A stretch of DNA of 64,000 bases from Ceratobasidium sp. AG-K. Lineage: Eukaryota > Basidiomycota > Agaricomycetes > Cantharellales > Ceratobasidiaceae. The stretch is from contig JAWNGF010000005.1 of the NCBI GenBank assembly GCA_037039685.1, positions 372,001-436,000 of the forward strand, read 5' to 3'. A program made the position numbers and the translations under genes. Under the pieces are notes generated by a model, which saw nothing but the letters and a program-made list of their open reading frames with translations, was not told the DNA's origin and did not search any database. Below are positions 59,853 through 64,000 of this stretch, one piece after another. The first letter of the stretch is position 1. Each line of letters begins with the position of its first letter.

Positions 59853-62800
59853 GTGTCGACTCGATGGTGGAAGCTGGCGGAGGGTATGCCATCACGTGCC
59901 TCATTCACCCCAGTTGTTGAATCGATTGCCTTGTTCCATCGATTCTACACAGATGTGTGCATCTAGCTTTTGTGTCTATTCAGTATTCATGGCCACACAA
60001 ATACCACGCGCTCAAGTGAACTCACACAGCGTACTCACCCTGCATTCCCTTTAAGCCTCAATTGTAAAACAACCGCATGATTCGCGAAAGTACCAAACTA
60101 CAACCAGTGTTCCCGAGGCCCCCCTCTCCCTTCGAATTCCAAAACGGTTTATAGAGACTGGAGCGGAAAGAAGCCGTCCCGGAGAAGGGCTCCGAAGCAT
60201 CAGCCACTGGATGCGCAAGAACAGAAATAGACTACTTCATACGAGCGGTCATCAGGCTGGAATGTTACTTTACTTGTCACGCCGCGGCAATTTTCCGACG
60301 CGATACCTAATCCCAGAGTGGAGGTGGGCATGCCGGTGTGGAGGATAAGTGCAAAGTGGAGGTTCAGAAGTGGAGGTGGAGAGGCCAGATAGCCGCGTGA
60401 GTGACCGAATGGCGCCCATGGGTCATGCGTTTGCTCGATCCAACCTCGATTCTCGATCGATTAATCGGGGGCTCGTGGTACAGCGAAACGACGTCACAGG
60501 GTGAGGCGTTTTCAACCACAGCAGGCTTGACAGGTGAAACCGGCTAGACATCCTACTCATCCCGGCCCAGATGCGGACTGGCTGGGGTAAGCCGGCTTTC
60601 GGCGAGTGCTCTGGTCGCGGTTTCAAGTCGTTGCTTACTCTCATGCTCGGTATTGACAAAATTTAGGTAAAAATTGCGCTCGATTTCGGTACACATTTAA
60701 CTACTCAACGTCAATAACAAGCCCACTAACCGGAGCAGAAATACGCTGAACAGCCTGAAAGAACGCGAGTCCGTTTTAAGGTCCTATAATTTGAAATTTT
60801 GCGATTCGGAGGCCGCGAAGAGCGGTCCCGGTCACTTGAGCGTCAAGTCGAAGCGCATTGCACCAGAATGCTTGCGTGTCGAGAACTGACACTCCGGAGA
60901 GGCCTTCGGGACGGAACGTAACGCAGGTCGCATAATTTTCCTGCTCTCTGGTCGGAGGTATGATTCCAAACGGAAACACGCCTGGGTCGTGAGGAGAGGA
61001 GGGTGTGAAACAGAAAAGGTTTGAGAGCAAGGCAATGACATTCACAGCACTAGTGGGTGCATTTGGTATCCGTGATATTGTTTTCACACACCACGCGTTT
61101 ATATCAATAGCATCCCACCAATTTGTTGCCGGCCACACGTAGAATCGTCCAGCCTGTCTATAACGCCCGGTATTTCAGACCGGTTTGTGACTCGATCAAA
61201 AGTCGTGCACTGTCACGGCGCCTTCTTGTGTTGAGGTACCAGCTTATAAATGCCAAAGATCTGATTACTGTTGCTCAGGTCCTGACACGATCCAGACCAC
61301 GTTGTATGCGCGTAAATTAGTCATGCACGCACACTGCCAAGAGAAACAACCTATTGCACAATCGATCCAATAATGCAAGCTCAATAAGCCTTCCAAAACG
61401 AGATACCTAGGCGTCTAGTAAAAGCGGCCCATGACTTTGCGCGGCTGGCGGTTGGCGGGTAGCGTTTAGATCTCCCGCTGGCTACGTAGATCTCCCGCTT
61501 CGGAACACATGAGCCACGGTACGAATTTGGCCGAGTTGACCGGGAAAAAACGGCCTCTGCTTTCCTTGTGTCACATACTATCCTGATACAAGTGACACGT
61601 ATACGTGACAGTCTCGTGGCCAGCGCGGTGGATACACGTCCGATGTAGCTGCGCGGCCTCGGTCGAACGAGATATACGAACGCGTAGAACATTCTTAATA
61701 GACGATCGTACGAGGCACATCCCAATGATACACTGCCCAGTAATGGATCCACGATTGATTTCGAACTATACACAGTCTAGCATAGATCCGACAACTGCGC
61801 TCGACAAGAATAAAGGTTAACTGAGCGCCAAACAATTCGACTCCAAGACCCAACACCGCCACTCATTCGGCCTCGGGGGTGTCAGGGGATGGGCCGACCC
61901 TCACCCGGCCCCGGCACTTGGGCGGCAATTATACGCGTATGTGTATCTAGGCACAAGGAGTGTATTGGCCAGGGTTGGGCTATGAGAAGAGCGCCCCTTC
62001 TGTTATTGTGCGCAGTGATGGGGCTATATGCACGGTTGAGCGGCAGGGAGCGAAACGCGCGCGGAGGATGTACCTAAGCAGTCGTCCAGGCGATCCGCGA
62101 CGCGTAGGGCTGTGCGGGACTGGACTGGCGTCGATCAGAATGTAACGTTTTGCCCAGGGATATCCCGTCACTTTGCTCGTCCGCAAGTCGCCAAGCTGAA
62201 AGGGGCAGCGGCGAGTCTTGAGGTTACAGCTATCTGAACCCCGATGAGATCTCGGGCTCGGGTACGCACCTCCAAGGTCTAAATTTACCCGGGGATGAGA
62301 GACCGGGCCCGTGTTTTCTGCCAATCACAGGCTGTCTGTCCTCCCCACAGCTGTCTTTTAGATGTAAAAAAGTCAATCGCGAGGCGTCACAAAGCGTGTG
62401 ACCCTCGCCGCTCAGTCTGCGGGGTGGTCACACAGGCGTGCATTCCATCGGGAGATGGCTCCGCCTTTTGATTCATCCATGATTACCCTCGAGGCTGAAG
62501 ACCGCCTGCGTTGCGGGCTGGAGCTGTAACAGACTCCGGTGGTATCCGACAGTGGCTGAAGATTGGACGCAGCGAGTGCGTTGCATGACGTCGATATGGG
62601 AGCATTTGTTGCAGAATTGAATTTAGAAAATAGAGGAACTGAAATGAGAAATGCTGGAACCAGAACGATTTGTCAGTCAGAAGAGTCTAATGAATTGGGC
62701 AGCGACGATCATTTCAGCCGCGGGCGTCTTGGCCCGTCCTGCCGAGACCACGCAAGCTGGAACAAAACTGGAATCCAGAACGGGTTTGAGGGTAAACGCT

Positions 62801-63225
62801 AGCCTCGAGTCATGGGAAGGGGGGCAACCACCGCGGCATTTTGTCAGGCAGTTTTTGTAGGCGGCAGATGTGCAACGCGCGCCGATCCGCCAGAGGCTGT
62901 CAGTAAAGCCAAATTCTTGATCAGGGTGTTTCGTGCCGCGGCTTGGATGTATCCCCCGTCCCACCGATTGTATGCACTCGATCCATGGCAGCCATGATTC
63001 GAATGACGCTGCAGTGCCGGGCAATGCACATGATAGAGCCCAGAAAATGATAGCGCAGCAAGCAATGCGTATTCAGATGGCTGGTCTGGGGGTTGGCACG
63101 GTGACCGGGGTCTTGTGACTCAGCGTCACGCGCGGGTGATGACGAGATCACCTTGTTACTGTGCTCAGTCAGAACGAGAGGCTTTATAAATAATTCTGGC
63201 ATGTCCAGCCGAGGGGCCACACAAC
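59853..63225. other. 3.4-kb gene-poor region
   Basis: No gene is supported. The best candidate is a 120-codon frame on the minus strand at 60776-61138 that lacks an ATG and splice partners. GTGGAGGT-type repeats lie near 60315-60385. I see no transposon domains or terminal repeats. The last 100 bp before 63226 holds the transcription-factor promoter. Confidence 0.45.
63185..63192 (+). promoter_or_regulatory. TATA box of the Zn2Cys6 gene
   Basis: TATAAATA lies 33 bp before the ATG at 63226, implying a very short leader if it is used. Inferred from sequence and position. Confidence 0.45.
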
Positions 63226-64000
63226 ATGGACGGGAAATCCCCCTCACCAACCGGCTCTTCCATCGGGCCAGACAGGTCCCATTCTTATACAGATCCATCT
63301 AAACGACATGTAATCAACCGAGCGTGCGACATATGTAGAAGACGAAAGGTGAGGGCGACAACGGGATTTTTAAGCGCATCTGACATCTGTGTCAGGTTCG
63401 ATGTGATGGAGCACAAGCAGCAGATGGAAGGTCCTGCGCGTATTGTATCAAACACAACATCGAGTGCACCTACAACCAGATGGCTCCCGTCCGTCGCGGT
63501 CCCTCAAAAGCGTGAGTCAAACAAACAATAACAAGATCGCGTCTCATATCTTGTAGATACGTCACTCACTTGGAGCACAAGATCGAAAAGTTGAGGGAGA
63601 TGCTCGAGCAGGTATATACCTAACCACACCAGTTTTTACCTTTATTGACTTGTCAAAGGCACACCCAGGCATAAACATCGACGAGGAGCTCGAGGCCGAG
63701 TCGTCCAATGGGCGACGCCGCGCATCGCTCCCAAATCCCAAGCCGTCTCCAACCCTCCCCCCCTCTCCACCGTCGTCGATCACCAATCTCCATGTCGACA
63801 ATGTCTCGAGTAAATCTGGGCGTTTGTTCCGCGACCCCGGCTCGACCAGCTCACTCCCTCGAAGTCCAATGATTACCCTAGTTAGTTCTCCTCCGACTTC
63901 GCACCAGAGCCCATCCAGCCAACACTCGGGTTCAGACGATGGCTCTGACGGAATTGACCCTGCGACCGATGTTTTCGCTCGATATCACGGAGAGAGCTCC
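63226..64000 (+). CDS. Zn2Cys6 fungal transcription factor, partial (N-terminus)
   Basis: A Gal4-type DNA-binding regulator running off the window. Exons seen are 63226-63348, 63396-63511, 63557-63611 and 63659 onward. The binuclear zinc cluster has all six Cys: C34, C37, C44, C54, C57 and C64, with the usual CDICRRRKVRCDG start. A linker with RRGPSK leads to a short coiled coil (THLEHKIEKLREMLEQ, about 83-98), the usual dimerisation element. A Ser/Pro-rich disordered segment fills the rest of the visible part. The first intron splits the zinc cluster between Lys41 and Val42, a common position. The middle and activation regions lie beyond position 64000, so target genes and subfamily cannot be judged. 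Confidence 0.93.

Noticed and set aside
60776..61138. 120-codon minus-strand frame
   Set aside because: It has no ATG start, no recognisable family and no neighbouring exon. Its length is within chance expectation for 64 kb.
1..64000. Transposons, CRISPR arrays, rRNA genes
   Set aside because: I saw no transposase, reverse-transcriptase or integrase motif, no terminal repeat pairs, no spaced identical repeats and no rRNA-like sequence.

Overview
The window is nuclear DNA of a filamentous basidiomycete (Agaricomycetes). Genes are split by many 45-60 nt GT-AG introns and carry micro-exons of 7-15 nt. The gene set best fits a Rhizoctonia/Ceratobasidium-type plant-associated fungus: a NACHT-WD40 protein and a relic of the same family, an F-box pseudogene of a lineage-expanded type, a CE8 pectin methylesterase, a dual hybrid histidine kinase and mitochondrial SDHB. 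The species is inferred from family content; no marker gene was read. All gene models were spliced by eye. For every multi-exon model reported as clean, the exon lengths sum to a multiple of three.

Layout. 1-9.4 kb: a small unknown gene converges on a 1,912-aa C-terminal RING-H2 protein, with the E2 enzyme UBC13 lying upstream on the same strand. 10-14.3 kb: an intact NACHT/WD40 (STAND, NLR-like) gene with seven very similar WD repeats. 15-19 kb: a Pro/Lys-rich disordered protein, then a predicted tail-anchored membrane protein with up to six PAM2-like poly(A)-binding-protein docking motifs. 19.3-22.3 kb: a decayed NLR that has lost its NACHT core. 23.3-23.7 kb: a tiny gene beginning MGC, a likely N-myristoylation/palmitoylation signal.

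26-35.5 kb: an extremely intron-dense dual hybrid histidine kinase (PAS/GAF-HK-REC-PAS-HK-REC, about 1,640 aa), then SDHB. 38.2-39.7 kb: a MYND zinc-finger protein and a 149-aa possibly mitochondrial protein. 42-50.7 kb: a 721-aa low-complexity protein, a secreted pectin methylesterase, a nuclear thiol peroxidase with an H1-like basic arm, a secreted Cys-rich 'glycopeptide' family protein and a Pcl-type cyclin. 51-55 kb: gene-poor, with decayed coding patches, an intron-containing tRNA-Leu(AAG) and a hairpin/repeat cluster. 55.1-57.1 kb: a second, larger MYND protein. 58.2-59.9 kb: an F-box pseudogene. 63.2 kb to the end: a Zn2Cys6 transcription factor cut by the window edge.

The best candidate for something undescribed is the tail-anchored multi-PAM2 protein at 17.5-19.0 kb. 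Its architecture would tether poly(A)-binding protein, and therefore mRNA, to a membrane. Other notable points are the UBC13/giant RING-H2 tandem, three micro-exon genes, and the side-by-side intact and eroding NLR copies.
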